Source: Cryobacterium sp. MLB-32 (lineage in GTDB: Bacteria > Actinomycetota > Actinomycetes > Actinomycetales > Microbacteriaceae). From it: a DNA stretch of 64,000 nucleotides. Within the stretch, counting starts at the first letter, position 1, and every line of letters begins with the position of its first letter. The stretch lies in the NCBI RefSeq assembly GCF_000738085.1, contig NZ_JPRS01000006.1:66597-130596 (forward strand). The letters are read 5' to 3'. This document shows, piece by piece, positions 37,370 to 46,689 of the stretch. The translations under genes and the position numbers were made by a program. A model generated the notes under the pieces. That model had not been told where the DNA came from. It saw only the letters and a program-made list of their open reading frames with translations, and did not search any database.

Positions 37370-38809
37370 ATGGCCGAACCACACGAACTCACCGCGCTCG
37401 AGCAATGGCAGGCGCTGCAGAGCGGCGAGCTGACTCCGTCCGAACTCGCGGAACACTACCTGGATCGCATCGATGCGCTGGACCCGGCACTCGGAGCTTT
37501 CGTCACGGTCACCGCCGAGCGCGCGAGGGCTCGGGCGCGGTATGTGGAACAGAACGTGCCCCGCACCGCGCCCCTCTGGGGGCTGCCCTTTGCCGATAAG
37601 GACCTGCAGCTGCGGGAGGGCGTGCCCGCTCGCTTCGGCTCCCGCCTGATGCGGGACTTCGTACCGGAGCAATCCGACGACCTCGTGCTCGCCCTCGATG
37701 AGGCCGGGGGAGTGAGCCTCGGTAAAACGAGCACGCCCGAATTCGGGCTTCCCTCGTACACGGAGGGTCTGGCGGGGCCTCCCGCGCGCAATCCGTGGAA
37801 TCCCGAGCTGGGTGCGGGCGGATCCAGTGGCGGAGCAGCGGTGGCCGTCGCGGCGCGCCTGCTCCCTTTTGCGCCGGGGTCTGACGGCGGCGGATCGGTG
37901 CGGATCCCCGCCGCGGCGTGCGGCCTGGTGGGCGTCAAACCGTCACGAGGACGCATTCCGGCCGCATCGGGCATCGACAAACTCGGCGGCCTGCCGGTGG
38001 CCGGTCCACTCGCCCGTACGGTGGCGGATGCCGCCCTGCTGCTTGACGCGATGGTCACGCCGAGCGGGAATCGCCCCGATCATCACTTCGCCCTGCGGGC
38101 CCCCGACAACGGCGGCCCGCTGCTGGCCCAGGCTGTGCGGGGGGAGGGCCGTTTTCAGCTCGGAGCCATGACGTCGTCAGCGTGGGACGATGACTACGAC
38201 ATCCGCCTCGCGCCGGAGGCCCTGAGCGCCCTCGAGATGGCCAAACGTCAACTCGATGTGCTCGGTCACGGCCTTGAGGACCTGGCGCTCGAACCCGACC
38301 CGAGCTATGTTCCGGCTTTTCGCACCATCTGGCAGGCGGGGGCGGCGAGTATCCCGGCCGAGGGCGACCAGCAGGAGGAACTGCTCGACCCACTCACCCG
38401 GTGGCTGATGAATCGTGGGCGTGCCCTGTCGGCCAGAGACCTGGCCGAGGCGCTCGCGGCGCTGAGCGCCTTCGAGCGTTCGTTCATTCGCCAGCTGTCG
38501 CGTTTCGACGCGGTGCTGACCCCGGCGCTCGCACTCACGCCGCGTCCGGTCGGCTGGTACGACGCGGTGGATCCGGAGCGCAATTTCGCCCAGCAGGTTC
38601 AGTACACGCCGTTCACCTCGATGGTCAACGTCAGTGGCCTGCCGGCCATCGTCTTGCCGGTTTCACACACGATGGAGGGTCTGCCGATGGGGGTCCAGCT
38701 CATCGGAAGACCGGGTGGTGAGGCAACGATTCTCGCCCTCGGCGCCCAGCTCGAACGGCACTTCCGATGGCAGGACAGAGTGCCCCCTGAACCGTGGTTG
38801 GGCTTATAG
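37370..38809 (+). CDS. Amidase (amidase-signature family)
   Basis: Amide hydrolase of 479 residues with the Ser-cisSer-Lys triad. Lys is in PFADKDLQL near 77, the cis-Ser in GAGGSSGGAAVAVAARL near 151, and the nucleophile in GSDGGGSVRIPAAACGLVG near 174. It is a stand-alone amidase, not part of a GatCAB cluster. Substrate is unknown: candidates are aryl or aliphatic amides or 6-aminohexanoate-type linkages. Leaderless start: TAGGCT is 6 nt upstream. No partner gene is evident on the same strand. Confidence 0.92.
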   Translation: MAEPHELTALEQWQALQSGELTPSELAEHYLDRIDALDPALGAFVTVTAERARARARYVEQNVPRTAPLWGLPFADKDLQLREGVPARFGSRLMRDFVPEQSDDLVLALDEAGGVSLGKTSTPEFGLPSYTEGLAGPPARNPWNPELGAGGSSGGAAVAVAARLLPFAPGSDGGGSVRIPAAACGLVGVKPSRGRIPAASGIDKLGGLPVAGPLARTVADAALLLDAMVTPSGNRPDHHFALRAPDNGGPLLAQAVRGEGRFQLGAMTSSAWDDDYDIRLAPEALSALEMAKRQLDVLGHGLEDLALEPDPSYVPAFRTIWQAGAASIPAEGDQQEELLDPLTRWLMNRGRALSARDLAEALAALSAFERSFIRQLSRFDAVLTPALALTPRPVGWYDAVDPERNFAQQVQYTPFTSMVNVSGLPAIVLPVSHTMEGLPMGVQLIGRPGGEATILALGAQLERHFRWQDRVPPEPWLGL

Positions 38810-38856
38810 CACTCGGCCCAGATCGAGCCATATCAAGAGGCCGATAAATGTGCCAA

Positions 38857-38886
38857 TTCACAGAAAACTCAGATTTCTGCGATACT
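38857..38886 (+). promoter_or_regulatory. Candidate promoter of the putP-like gene
   Basis: TTCACA (38857-38862) and GATACT (38881-38886) are 18 nt apart, giving a short leader with AAGGAA (38925-38930) 4 nt before ATG 38935. Unlike its neighbours, this gene has a normal leader. Confidence 0.5.
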
Positions 38887-38934
38887 TGAGGACTGAAATC
38901 GCCTGTACACAGGGCTTCGAACTTAAGGAAACCA

Positions 38935-40440
38935 ATGACGGATCAGTCTTTCCAGTTAATGGCGATTATTTTGTACCTCGCCGGCATGGTTGCGATCGGA
39001 TGGTTTGCCTTCCGGCAGACCAAGGATCTCGACGACTTTATGCTCGCAGGCCGTGGCCTCAAGCCGGGCACTGCGGCGCTCAGCGCCGGCGCCTCCGACA
39101 TGTCCGGATGGCTGCTTCTCGGCCTCCCCGGCGCGATCTACGTGTCGGGGCTGGTGGAGGCCTGGATCGCCATCGGCCTCACCATCGGCGCCTGGCTGAA
39201 CTGGAAGTTCGTGGCCCCGCGGCTGCGCTCGTACACCCAGATATCCAACAACTCCATCACGATCCCGAGCTTCTTCGAGAACAGGCTCAAGGACTCGTCG
39301 CGTCTGCTGCGCGTGGTCTCCGGCCTGATCATCCTGGTGTTCTTCACGTTCTATGTGTCGTCCGGCATGGTCGCCGGCGGCGTATTCTTTGAGGAATCCT
39401 TCGGCTCCACCTTCCTGGTCGGCATGCTGATCGTCGCCGGTGTCACCCTGCTGTACACGCTGTTCGGTGGCTTCCTCGGCGCTACCCTCACTGACGTCGC
39501 CCAGGGCATCCTCATGCTGGTCGCGCTGATCGCTGTTCCGTTGGTGGCCCTCAATGCCACAGGCGGGGTCACCGCCACCCTGGACTCCATCCGCGAGGTG
39601 GATCCGAACTTGCTGTCGCTGACCGCTGGTGGAACCGTTCTGGGGATCATCTCGGCTGCGGCGTGGGGACTGGGTTACGTCGGCCAGCCGCACATCATTG
39701 TGCGGTTCATGGCCCTGCGCACACCGCAGGATGCCAAAGCCGGGCGCCGGATCGGCATCGGGTGGATGATCATCACTGCGCTCGGTGCAGTCGCGACCGC
39801 GCTCATCGGCATCGCCTACTTCCAACAGAACCCCGAGTTGACTCTGGGCAACCCGGAAACGGTCTTCCTGCTGCTCTCGCAGACGCTGTTCCACCCCTTT
39901 ATCGCCGGACTGGTTTTGGCCGCGGTTCTTGCCGCCATCATGAGCACGATCTCCTCGCAGCTCATCGTCTGTTCCTCGGCCCTCGTGGAGGACCTCTATA
40001 AGATCGTCGGCAAGAAGGACGCCTCGCCCAAGCAGATGGTCATGCTCGGCCGTCTCGGTGTGCTTCTCGTGGCCCTTGTCGCCGGACTGATCGCCCTGAA
40101 CCGCGACTCGACAATCCTGGAACTGGTCGGGTTCGCCTGGGCCGGATTCGGTGCTGCCTTTGGCCCTGTGGTTCTTCTCTCGCTGTACTGGAAGAAGCTG
40201 TCCACGTGGGGCACGCTGGCATCCATGATCACGGGTGCCGTCGTCGTCTTCATCTGGGGTAACTCCCCGCTGAGCGCGACCCTGTACGAGATTGTGCCTG
40301 GATTCGCGGCAAGCCTGCTTGTTGCCGTCGTGGTTTCGCTCGCGACGTACAAGCCCTCCGCTGAAATCGACGCCGAGTTCGACGCCGCTGTGGAACAGTC
40401 TCATGCCAATTACAAGGCTCCGCAGAAGGCTTCGGTCTAA
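38935..40440 (+). CDS. putP: Sodium/proline symporter PutP-like
   Basis: Sodium:solute symporter of 501 residues and about 13 helices, most like PutP. Diagnostic text includes FAFRQTKDLDDFMLAGRGLKPGTAALSAGASDMSGWLLLGLPGAIY near 22-66, whose Ser/Gly-rich part binds sodium and proline, WGLGYVGQPHIIVRFMA near 243 and STISSQLIVCSSALVEDLYK near 340. Imports proline as nutrient or osmoprotectant. It stands alone between the amidase and a strong terminator; no putA is present in the window. Confidence 0.93.
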   Translation: MTDQSFQLMAIILYLAGMVAIGWFAFRQTKDLDDFMLAGRGLKPGTAALSAGASDMSGWLLLGLPGAIYVSGLVEAWIAIGLTIGAWLNWKFVAPRLRSYTQISNNSITIPSFFENRLKDSSRLLRVVSGLIILVFFTFYVSSGMVAGGVFFEESFGSTFLVGMLIVAGVTLLYTLFGGFLGATLTDVAQGILMLVALIAVPLVALNATGGVTATLDSIREVDPNLLSLTAGGTVLGIISAAAWGLGYVGQPHIIVRFMALRTPQDAKAGRRIGIGWMIITALGAVATALIGIAYFQQNPELTLGNPETVFLLLSQTLFHPFIAGLVLAAVLAAIMSTISSQLIVCSSALVEDLYKIVGKKDASPKQMVMLGRLGVLLVALVAGLIALNRDSTILELVGFAWAGFGAAFGPVVLLSLYWKKLSTWGTLASMITGAVVVFIWGNSPLSATLYEIVPGFAASLLVAVVVSLATYKPSAEIDAEFDAAVEQSHANYKAPQKASV

Positions 40441-40460
40441 CCCCGAACGCTCACGCGGCA

Positions 40461-40518
40461 CAACAATAACGGCACCTGCGCCGGCCTCACGGCCGACCCG
40501 GGTGCCGTTGTTGTTGTT
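40461..40518. terminator. Bidirectional terminator, putP / MMPL
   Basis: AACGGCACC (40468-40476) pairs with GGTGCCGTT (40501-40509), with an inner GGCC/GGCC pair and flanking AAT/GTTGTT-rich sides that extend the stem. Confidence 0.75.
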
Positions 40519-40528
40519 CTACGTCCGC

Positions 40529-42586
40529 TCAGTGGTGTGCCGGGCGGGACGGCCACCAGAAACGGTCACCGGTGATGAAGACCAGGGCCGGCACGAGCAC
40601 GGTGCGCACCACGAGGGTGTCGAGCAGCACGCCGATGCAGACGATCACTCCGATCTGGGTGAGGGCCACCACTGGCAGCACTCCGAGCACAGCGAAGACG
40701 GCCGCGATCAGAATGCCTGCACTCGTGATCACCGCTCCGGTCGAACTCAGGCCTCGTACCATGCCGTCCGCCGTGCCGTGTCGGATGCTTTCCTGTCGGG
40801 CACGCGTGGTGAGAAAGATGTTGTAGTCCACGCCGAGGGCGACGAGGAACAGGAAAGCGAACAGGACCACATTGGTGTTGAAGGCGGGAAAGCCGAGCAG
40901 GTTCTGAAAGATCCAGTTCGAGGCGCCGAGGCTGGCGAAGAAGGTGCCGAGCACCGTGAGGATCAGCAGCACCGGCGCCACGAGTGACCGCAGCAGCAGG
41001 GCAAGGATCGTGAAGACGATGGCCAGAATCATGGGGATGATCAGATCCTGGTCGCGCTGGGCAAGCGTCTTCGTGTCGAACGCGGTCGCATCGCTTCCGC
41101 CCACGAGGCTCTCCGACGTCGGGCCTTCAGCATCCGCGAGCGCCGTCCGCAGCGCGGCGATCGCGGCGAATGTCGTATCGCTGCCGGGCTCGCTGTCGAG
41201 TGACACATTCAACCGGGTGAGGCCGTTCGCGCTCTCGCTCGGCTGCACGGCACCGACGCCGTCCACCGAGGCGATAATGCGCGCTGCCTGGTCGGATGCC
41301 GCATCGGGCGTGAGCACAACGGTCTGGCTGGTCAGCCCGGCGGAGAACGACTCGTCCACGATCGCCTGCGCGAGCACGGACTCCGGCTTGCCCAGCAGTT
41401 GGTCGGCCTGCGAGAGGCCTACGCTCGCCCCCACGAGCCCGAGACTCAGCGCAGCGATGCCGAGGGAGGCGATGATGGCGATGGGGACCGGACGGCGTTG
41501 CACTCCGCGGCCGAGCCTGGCCCACGCCCCGGTGGGTTCGGCGTTCGGGTTGGCGTCCGGGCGCACCCGGGGGATGAAGGGCCAGAAGAGCCCACGGCCG
41601 CAGACGACGAGGGCGGCCGGAAGCACCAGGAGGGCGAAGAGAATCGCGATCACAACGCCGATCGCGCAGGCGATTCCGAGGGCGCTGTTGCCCGAAAGCT
41701 CAGCGAAGACCAGGGTGAGCAGGCTGAGGGCCACGGTGCCGCCGCTCGCAGCGATGGCGGGGCCGGCGCTCCGCACGGCCGTGAACATGGCGTCGTTGCG
41801 GCTCGGAGTGTGGAGCAACTCCTCCCGATAGCGGGCCACCAGGAGCAGGGCATAGTTGGTTCCCGCACCGAAGACGAGCACGGACAGGATTCCTGAAATC
41901 GAAGCGTCCAGCCGGAAGCCGAGCGGCTCGGCGAGGGCACCGGCCACGACACCGGCGAGGGCGTCGGCCGCACCCACCACGACGAGTGGCACGATCCACA
42001 GCACGGGGCTGCGGTAGGTCACGATCAGCAGTACCGCGACCACGATCACGGTGACCAACAAGAGCCGAAAGTCGGCCCCGGCGAAGGCGTTGCTGATGTC
42101 AGCCTGGAATCCTACGGGGCCGGTGACATAGGCGGTCAGCCCCGTAGGCAGGGCGGTCGACGCGACCGAGCGGATGTCGGTGGCCGTTTGGGTGATGTCG
42201 GCCGTCACACCGCTCGACTCGAGTGGCACCACGCTGAGTGCGGCCTGGCCGTCATCGCTGAACCGGGGGACCGTCGCGGGCGGGGCTGTGGATTGCAGGC
42301 CGAGGGCCTCGGCGTTTGCCGTGATGGCGGCGGAATCCGCCGCGGTCAGGGCGTCCCCGCCTCGGCTCCACACCACGATGGCGGATGTGGCCTTCGCCGA
42401 CGGGAAATCCGCGAGCAGGGCATCGACCTGGGCGGCCTGGCTCGAATCGGGCAGCCCGGTGGTGGGGAAATCATCGCCGGAGGCGCTCGGCAGAAGACTG
42501 AACAGCAGCCCGACGGCGACAGCGGTGGCGGCGAGCACCAGCCACGCGGTTCGACGTCCGGATACAAATCGTGCAATCGCTCTCAC
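40529..42586 (-). CDS. MMPL-family RND transporter
   Basis: Large membrane transporter of about 685 residues with two homologous halves, each an extracytoplasmic loop plus five or six helices. The MMPL signatures are SVLVFGAGTNYALLLVARYREEL near 230-252 in the first half and VALGVDYNIFLTTRARQESIRHG near 580-602 in the second, both with the proton-relay type Asp/Tyr environment. It may export lipids, siderophores or drugs. GTG 42586 is preferred because GGGAG precedes it; GTG 42598 is also in frame. It is divergent from fur; a Fur box lies between them. Confidence 0.9.
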   Translation of the reverse strand: MRAIARFVSGRRTAWLVLAATAVAVGLLFSLLPSASGDDFPTTGLPDSSQAAQVDALLADFPSAKATSAIVVWSRGGDALTAADSAAITANAEALGLQSTAPPATVPRFSDDGQAALSVVPLESSGVTADITQTATDIRSVASTALPTGLTAYVTGPVGFQADISNAFAGADFRLLLVTVIVVAVLLIVTYRSPVLWIVPLVVVGAADALAGVVAGALAEPLGFRLDASISGILSVLVFGAGTNYALLLVARYREELLHTPSRNDAMFTAVRSAGPAIAASGGTVALSLLTLVFAELSGNSALGIACAIGVVIAILFALLVLPAALVVCGRGLFWPFIPRVRPDANPNAEPTGAWARLGRGVQRRPVPIAIIASLGIAALSLGLVGASVGLSQADQLLGKPESVLAQAIVDESFSAGLTSQTVVLTPDAASDQAARIIASVDGVGAVQPSESANGLTRLNVSLDSEPGSDTTFAAIAALRTALADAEGPTSESLVGGSDATAFDTKTLAQRDQDLIIPMILAIVFTILALLLRSLVAPVLLILTVLGTFFASLGASNWIFQNLLGFPAFNTNVVLFAFLFLVALGVDYNIFLTTRARQESIRHGTADGMVRGLSSTGAVITSAGILIAAVFAVLGVLPVVALTQIGVIVCIGVLLDTLVVRTVLVPALVFITGDRFWWPSRPAHH

Positions 42587-42657
42587 GGCATCTCCCACTC
42601 AGTCTCTGATGGCCGTGATCCAGCTTATTGCTCACCCGGCGAGGAGGAAACCTTAAA

Positions 42658-42670
42658 TTGAGTAATTCAA
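42658..42670. promoter_or_regulatory. Candidate FurA box overlapping the fur -35 region
   Basis: TTGAGTAATTCAA forms TTGA-N5-TCAA and closely resembles the TTGACTGATTCC-type FurA box upstream of mycobacterial furA. It overlaps the TTGAGT that would be the -35 element, 16 nt before the TAGGCT -10 box, so a bound regulator would block polymerase. Confidence 0.6.
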
Positions 42671-42679
42671 AACAAGTGC

Positions 42680-42685
42680 TAGGCT
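42680..42685 (+). promoter_or_regulatory. -10 box of leaderless fur promoter
   Basis: TAGGCT ends 6 nt before the fur ATG at 42692. Confidence 0.55.
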
Positions 42686-42691
42686 CGGAAT

Positions 42692-43171
42692 ATGTCCGAA
42701 ACCCGCTCTCCTCGTGTGAGCGACGCGGTCCGCGCGTTCTCGCCGGGGGGCGATCTCGCGGACAGCATTCGCGGCGCCGCGCTCAAGGTCACCGAGCCGA
42801 GACTGGCCGTGCTCGGCGCCCTGACACACACGCCCCACGTCAGCGCGGAGACGTTGTTCTCCCTCGTCAAGGTGCAGCTGCCGGGTACGTCGCTGCAGGC
42901 CGTGTATGGAATACTCGCCGCTTTCGGTAACGCCGGGCTGATACGCAAGATCGAGCCGGCAGGATCCGCGGCCCTGTTCGAACGACGGGTGGGCGATAAC
43001 CATCACCACATCGTCTGCACCCGCTGCAGTGCCGTGCACGATGTCGACTGCGCGGTCGGCTCCGCGCCGTGTCTCGTGCCGGAGAACACGTCGGGCTTCG
43101 TCATCCACTCGGCCGAGGTCACGTACTGGGGTCTTTGCCCTGCCTGCCAAACGGAGCTCGCCGCTCACTGA
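42692..43171 (+). CDS. furA: Fur-family regulator, FurA/CatR-like (peroxide sensing)
   Basis: Metal-dependent repressor of 159 residues. The winged-helix part (LKVTEPRLAVLGALTHTPHVSAETLFSLV) spans about 27-55, and the metal sites follow: GDNHHHIVCTRCSAVHDVD near 104-122, with CTRC and a closing CPACQ giving the four-Cys zinc site. The next gene on the strand is catalase, the arrangement of FurA/CatR-type peroxide regulators in actinobacteria. Leaderless start; it probably represses itself through the box at 42658-42670. Iron or manganese sensing rather than peroxide cannot be excluded. Confidence 0.87.
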   Translation: MSETRSPRVSDAVRAFSPGGDLADSIRGAALKVTEPRLAVLGALTHTPHVSAETLFSLVKVQLPGTSLQAVYGILAAFGNAGLIRKIEPAGSAALFERRVGDNHHHIVCTRCSAVHDVDCAVGSAPCLVPENTSGFVIHSAEVTYWGLCPACQTELAAH

Positions 43172-43234
43172 GCCCTCGTTCCCCCGTTCCCTTTCCGCTA
43201 CAACTCACCCCTCGACACAACACTCAGGAGACTC

Positions 43235-44709
43235 ATGACCACCGAGCCCACCACCACCCAGTCGGGAACCCCCGTCGCGAGCGACGAACATTCCCTCACG
43301 GTCGGTCCCAACGGCGTCACCGCCCTGCATGACCGCTACCTGGTCGAGAAGCTCGCGCAGTTCAACCGCGAGCGCATCCCGGAGCGCATCGTGCACGCCA
43401 AGGGCGGCGGAGCCACGGGCAGTTCGTCGTCACCGGAGACGTCTCGATGTATACGCGGGCCGCTGTGTTCCAGCCGGGCACGACAACCGACACCCTGCAG
43501 CGTTTCTCGAGCGTTGCCGGCGAACAGGGCAGCCCCGACACCTGGCGCGACGTTCGTGGCTTCTCGGTGAAGTTCTACACGACAGAGGGTAACTACGACA
43601 TCGTCGGGAACAATACCCCGGTGTTCTTCATCCGGGACGGCATCAAGTTCCCCGACTTCATTCACTCCCAGAAGCGCCTTCCCGGTTCCGGCCTGCGCGA
43701 CGCGACCATGCAGTGGGATTTCTGGACGCTGTCCCCGGAGTCCGCTCACCAGGTGACCTATCTCATGGGTGACCGCGGCCTGCCGCTGTCCTGGCGCACG
43801 ATGCCCGGCTACGGTTCACACACCTACCAGTGGATCAATGCCGCCGGCGAGCGTTTCTGGGTGAAGTACCACTTCACGTCGAACCAGGGCAATATCGAGA
43901 TGGACGGTGCCGAGGCCGAGCTGATCGCCGGCGCCGACGCCGATTACTACCGTCGCGACCTGCACGACGCGATCGAAGCGGGAAACTTCCCGTCCTGGGA
44001 CGTCTCGGTGCAGGTCATGCCGTACGAGCAGGGCAAGACGTACCGGTTCAACCCCTTCGATGTGACCAAGGTCTGGCCGCACTCCGACTTCCCGCTGATC
44101 CCCGTCGGAACCCACACGCTCAACCGCAACCCGGAGAACTTCTTCGCGGAGATCGAGCAGGCGGCACTGTCCCCCGCGAACATGGTTCCCGGAATCGCAG
44201 CGAGCCCGGACAAGATGCTCATGGCGCGCATTTTCTCCTACCCGGACGCTCAGCGCTACCGCATCGGAACCAACTTCAACCAGATTCCGGTCAACGCCCC
44301 GAAGGCTCCGGTCAACAACTATTCCCAGGACGGTGCGGCACGCCACGGGTTCAACCCGGCGAGCGCGCCGAACTACGCTCCGAACTCCCTCGGTGGCCCG
44401 GTCGCCGATCCTGCCGCGGCCGGCGAGGGCAGTTGGGAGAATGACGGTTCGCTCCTGCAGTCCGCAGCCACGCTGCGCAGCGAGGACAGCGACTTCGGTC
44501 AGGCCGGATCACTGTATCGCGAGGTCTTCGACGACGCGGCCAAGGCTCGTTTTCTGGACACCATCACCGGTGCCGTCAGCGGCGTGACCCGCCCCGAGGT
44601 CACCGAACGGGCCATCTGGTACTGGACGAGCGTTGACGCCGAACTCGGAGCCAGCCTGCGCCGCAATCTTGCGGCCCTGGCCGAGGCGGAGCCGGTCAGC
44701 GCGAACTAG
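43235..44709 (+). pseudogene. katA: Catalase, clade-3 haem type, one-base frameshift
   Basis: Haem monofunctional catalase breaking down hydrogen peroxide. The frame from ATG 43235 (after AGGAGAC) gives [18 protein letters not shown] and [14 protein letters not shown], with the distal His, then goes astray. The rest, [12 protein letters not shown] to the C-terminus ([18 protein letters not shown], the proximal Tyr region [14 protein letters not shown]), is in another frame to 44709. Restoring one base at 43414/43415 (Tyr codon after GGA GCC) gives 491 residues. An assembly deletion is likelier than loss of the main catalase. Controlled by the adjacent Fur-type regulator. Confidence 0.92.
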
Positions 44710-44720
44710 CGCCCCGGCAC

Positions 44721-44772
44721 GATGAACCACAGAACGCCCGGTCTCAGGAGACCGGGCGTTCTGTGGTTCATC
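44721..44772. terminator. 24-bp perfect hairpin terminator, katA / HExxH gene
   Basis: Positions 44721-44744 and 44749-44772 form a perfect 24-bp stem with loop CAGG (arm begins GATGAACCACAGAACGC). It ends katA and, in the other direction, contains the stop codon (44768-44770) of the convergent gene. Confidence 0.85.
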
Positions 44773-45130
44773 GGCGCAGGTAGCCGCCTTTTTCGAGGCC
44801 GGCCTCGATCTCGTAACGGTTCGTCAGGGGGTTACGTCCGGCCAGGCCGTAGAGCACGGGAAAGAGCATGCCGTAACGCTGCCACTGCCGTTTGTGCACG
44901 GCCTCGTGTTCCAGCACATCCGCTGACACGTTTTGTTTTGTCAGGTAGCAGCCGCCCACACACGAGCCGCCGCGACCGAACGTCCACGCGGGCATGCCGC
45001 GAAAGACCAGCAGGCCGCTCCGGCGTTCGACGCGGCCGGTGCTCCACAGAGAACCCCAGATCGTGCCGACCAGCGTGGCATACGCGTAGCCGGCCCGGCT
45101 GATCGGCGAGTCGAAGAGAAGGCGGCGCAT
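44768..45130 (-). CDS. Small HExxH-motif protein beside flavoprotein reductase
   Basis: Protein of 120 residues that I do not recognise by name. It has one probable membrane segment (AGYAYATLVGTIWGSLW near 13-29), two Cys (CVGGC near 57) and an HEAVHKRQW motif near 82-90, a gluzincin-type zinc site in miniature. After it comes YGLAGRNPLTNRYEIEAG, whose late Glu could be a third ligand. ATG 45130 follows the flavoprotein stop after 5 nt, so they form an operon. Peptidase activity is only suggested by HExxH. Its stop codon lies in the katA terminator. Confidence 0.65.
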   Translation of the reverse strand: MRRLLFDSPISRAGYAYATLVGTIWGSLWSTGRVERRSGLLVFRGMPAWTFGRGGSCVGGCYLTKQNVSADVLEHEAVHKRQWQRYGMLFPVLYGLAGRNPLTNRYEIEAGLEKGGYLRR

Positions 45131-45135
45131 GCGGA

Positions 45136-46629
45136 CTACGCTTGCTCGCTGCCGGGGCGTCCGTACTGTTCGAGCAGGCGCAGCCAGACCTCGCTGAGGG
45201 TCGGATAGCTCGGCACGGCATGCCACAGGCGACTGATCGGCACCTCGCCGACGACGGCGATGGTGGCGGAGTGCACAAGCTCGGCCACGTCCTGGCCGAC
45301 AAAGGTCGCTCCGATGACGACCTCTCGGTCGAGATCGACGATCATTCGAGCGCGTCCCGTGTAGTGGTCCGCGAGGGTGCTTGCCCCGCCCAGCGCGGCC
45401 AGATCGTAATCGAGGATGCGCACGCGGTAACCGGCCTTCACAGCGCCGGCGGCCGTGAGGCCCACCGAGGCCACCTCCGGATCGGTGAACGTGACCTGGG
45501 GAACAGCGGCGTGGTCGGCCGTGGCCACGTGAGCTCCCCAGGGCTGATCATGGATGGGGCCTCCCGCGGCACGTGCCACGATCACGTCGCCAGCGGCACG
45601 TGCCTGATATTTGCCCTGGTGCGTGAGCAGCGCCCGCTTGTTCACATCGCCCGTGGCGTAGAGCCAGCTGCCCGACAGGGCGGGGGATTCCCCCTGCACG
45701 AGCAGGGTGTCATCGACGGTCAACCAGTCGCCGGGTTCGAGACCGACGGTATCGATTCCGAGATCATGGGTGACGGCCACGCGCCCGGCCGCGACGAGCA
45801 CCTCGTTCGCTTCGACCGTGCCCCCGTCGTCGAGGGTCAACTCCACGTCACCGGACGCCGTGCGAGTCGCCCGGGTGGTGGCGGTGTCGAGCAGAACCGT
45901 CGCGCCGTTCCCTTCGAGTGCCGCTGTCACCATCGTTCCGGCAAAGGGCTCCTGCCCGCTGAGCACCGAGCCACGGGCGATCATGGTGACCTTCGAGCCG
46001 AGCGACACGTATGCCGTCGCCATCTCGGTGGCCACGGTACCGCCGCCGATGATGGCGAGGCGGGCCGGAATGCTCTGCGCGGATGTCGCCTCGCGGCTCG
46101 TCCACGGCGTCACACCGCTGAGCCCGGGGATATCGGGAAGGAGCGCAGCGGATCCGGTGCTGAGAACGACGGCGTGGGTGGCCGTGAGCACCGTCACGGA
46201 ACCGTCTTCCGCAGTCACCGTCACCTCACGAATTCCGCTCAGGCGACCGTGGCCGCGCACGAGACCGATGCCGGCACCGTCAAGCCAGCGCGCCTGCCCG
46301 GCATCCGACCAGTTGCTTGCGATGGCATCCCGCCTCGACAGGACGGCGGCGACGTCGACGGACGCCGTGCCGCTGTCAGGGGCGCGAACGGTCACCCGCT
46401 CGGCGGCACCGGGAACCCGGAGCGCTGCGGCCAGTGCCGCTCCGCTGCGCAGCAGAACCTTGGACGGCATGCAGGCCCAGTAGGAGCATTCGCCGCCGAC
46501 CAGCGCATTCTCGACAATCACGGTGCGAAGACCGCCTTGACTGGTGCGGTCGGCCACGTTCTCACCGACGGCGCCGCCGCCGATCACGATGACGTCGTAG
46601 GTGGTCGCGGGCGTTGTATGCGTCATCAT
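45136..46629 (-). CDS. FAD-dependent pyridine nucleotide-disulfide oxidoreductase
   Basis: Flavoprotein disulfide reductase of 497 residues, related to dihydrolipoamide dehydrogenase, mycothione reductase and mercuric reductase. It has the FAD site VIVIGGGAVGENVA near 14-27, a redox-active pair in GECSYWACMPSK near 47-58 (C-x4-C), the NAD(P) site LAIIGGGTVATEMA near 190, and LYATGDVNKRALLTHQGKYQA. The dimer-interface motif is altered to HAVPSYPTLSE. Neither the mercury-binding tail nor an E2 partner is nearby, so the true substrate is open. Leaderless: TAGGCT stands 6 nt before the ATG. Confidence 0.88.
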   Translation of the reverse strand: MMTHTTPATTYDVIVIGGGAVGENVADRTSQGGLRTVIVENALVGGECSYWACMPSKVLLRSGAALAAALRVPGAAERVTVRAPDSGTASVDVAAVLSRRDAIASNWSDAGQARWLDGAGIGLVRGHGRLSGIREVTVTAEDGSVTVLTATHAVVLSTGSAALLPDIPGLSGVTPWTSREATSAQSIPARLAIIGGGTVATEMATAYVSLGSKVTMIARGSVLSGQEPFAGTMVTAALEGNGATVLLDTATTRATRTASGDVELTLDDGGTVEANEVLVAAGRVAVTHDLGIDTVGLEPGDWLTVDDTLLVQGESPALSGSWLYATGDVNKRALLTHQGKYQARAAGDVIVARAAGGPIHDQPWGAHVATADHAAVPQVTFTDPEVASVGLTAAGAVKAGYRVRILDYDLAALGGASTLADHYTGRARMIVDLDREVVIGATFVGQDVAELVHSATIAVVGEVPISRLWHAVPSYPTLSEVWLRLLEQYGRPGSEQA

Positions 46630-46635
46630 GGCAAA

Positions 46636-46641
46636 AGCCTA
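46636..46641 (-). promoter_or_regulatory. -10 box of leaderless flavoprotein promoter
   Basis: TAGGCT on the minus strand ends 6 nt before ATG 46629. Confidence 0.55.
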
Positions 46642-46689
46642 CCCGCACACGTGAGGGGAACGTCGATCAGCAATCCGGCGATCCGACGG

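Noticed and set aside
38956..40461. 501-codon minus-strand open frame
   Set aside because: Antisense shadow of the PutP-like symporter; composition is Asp/Gly/Arg-rich and without hydrophobic segments or motifs.
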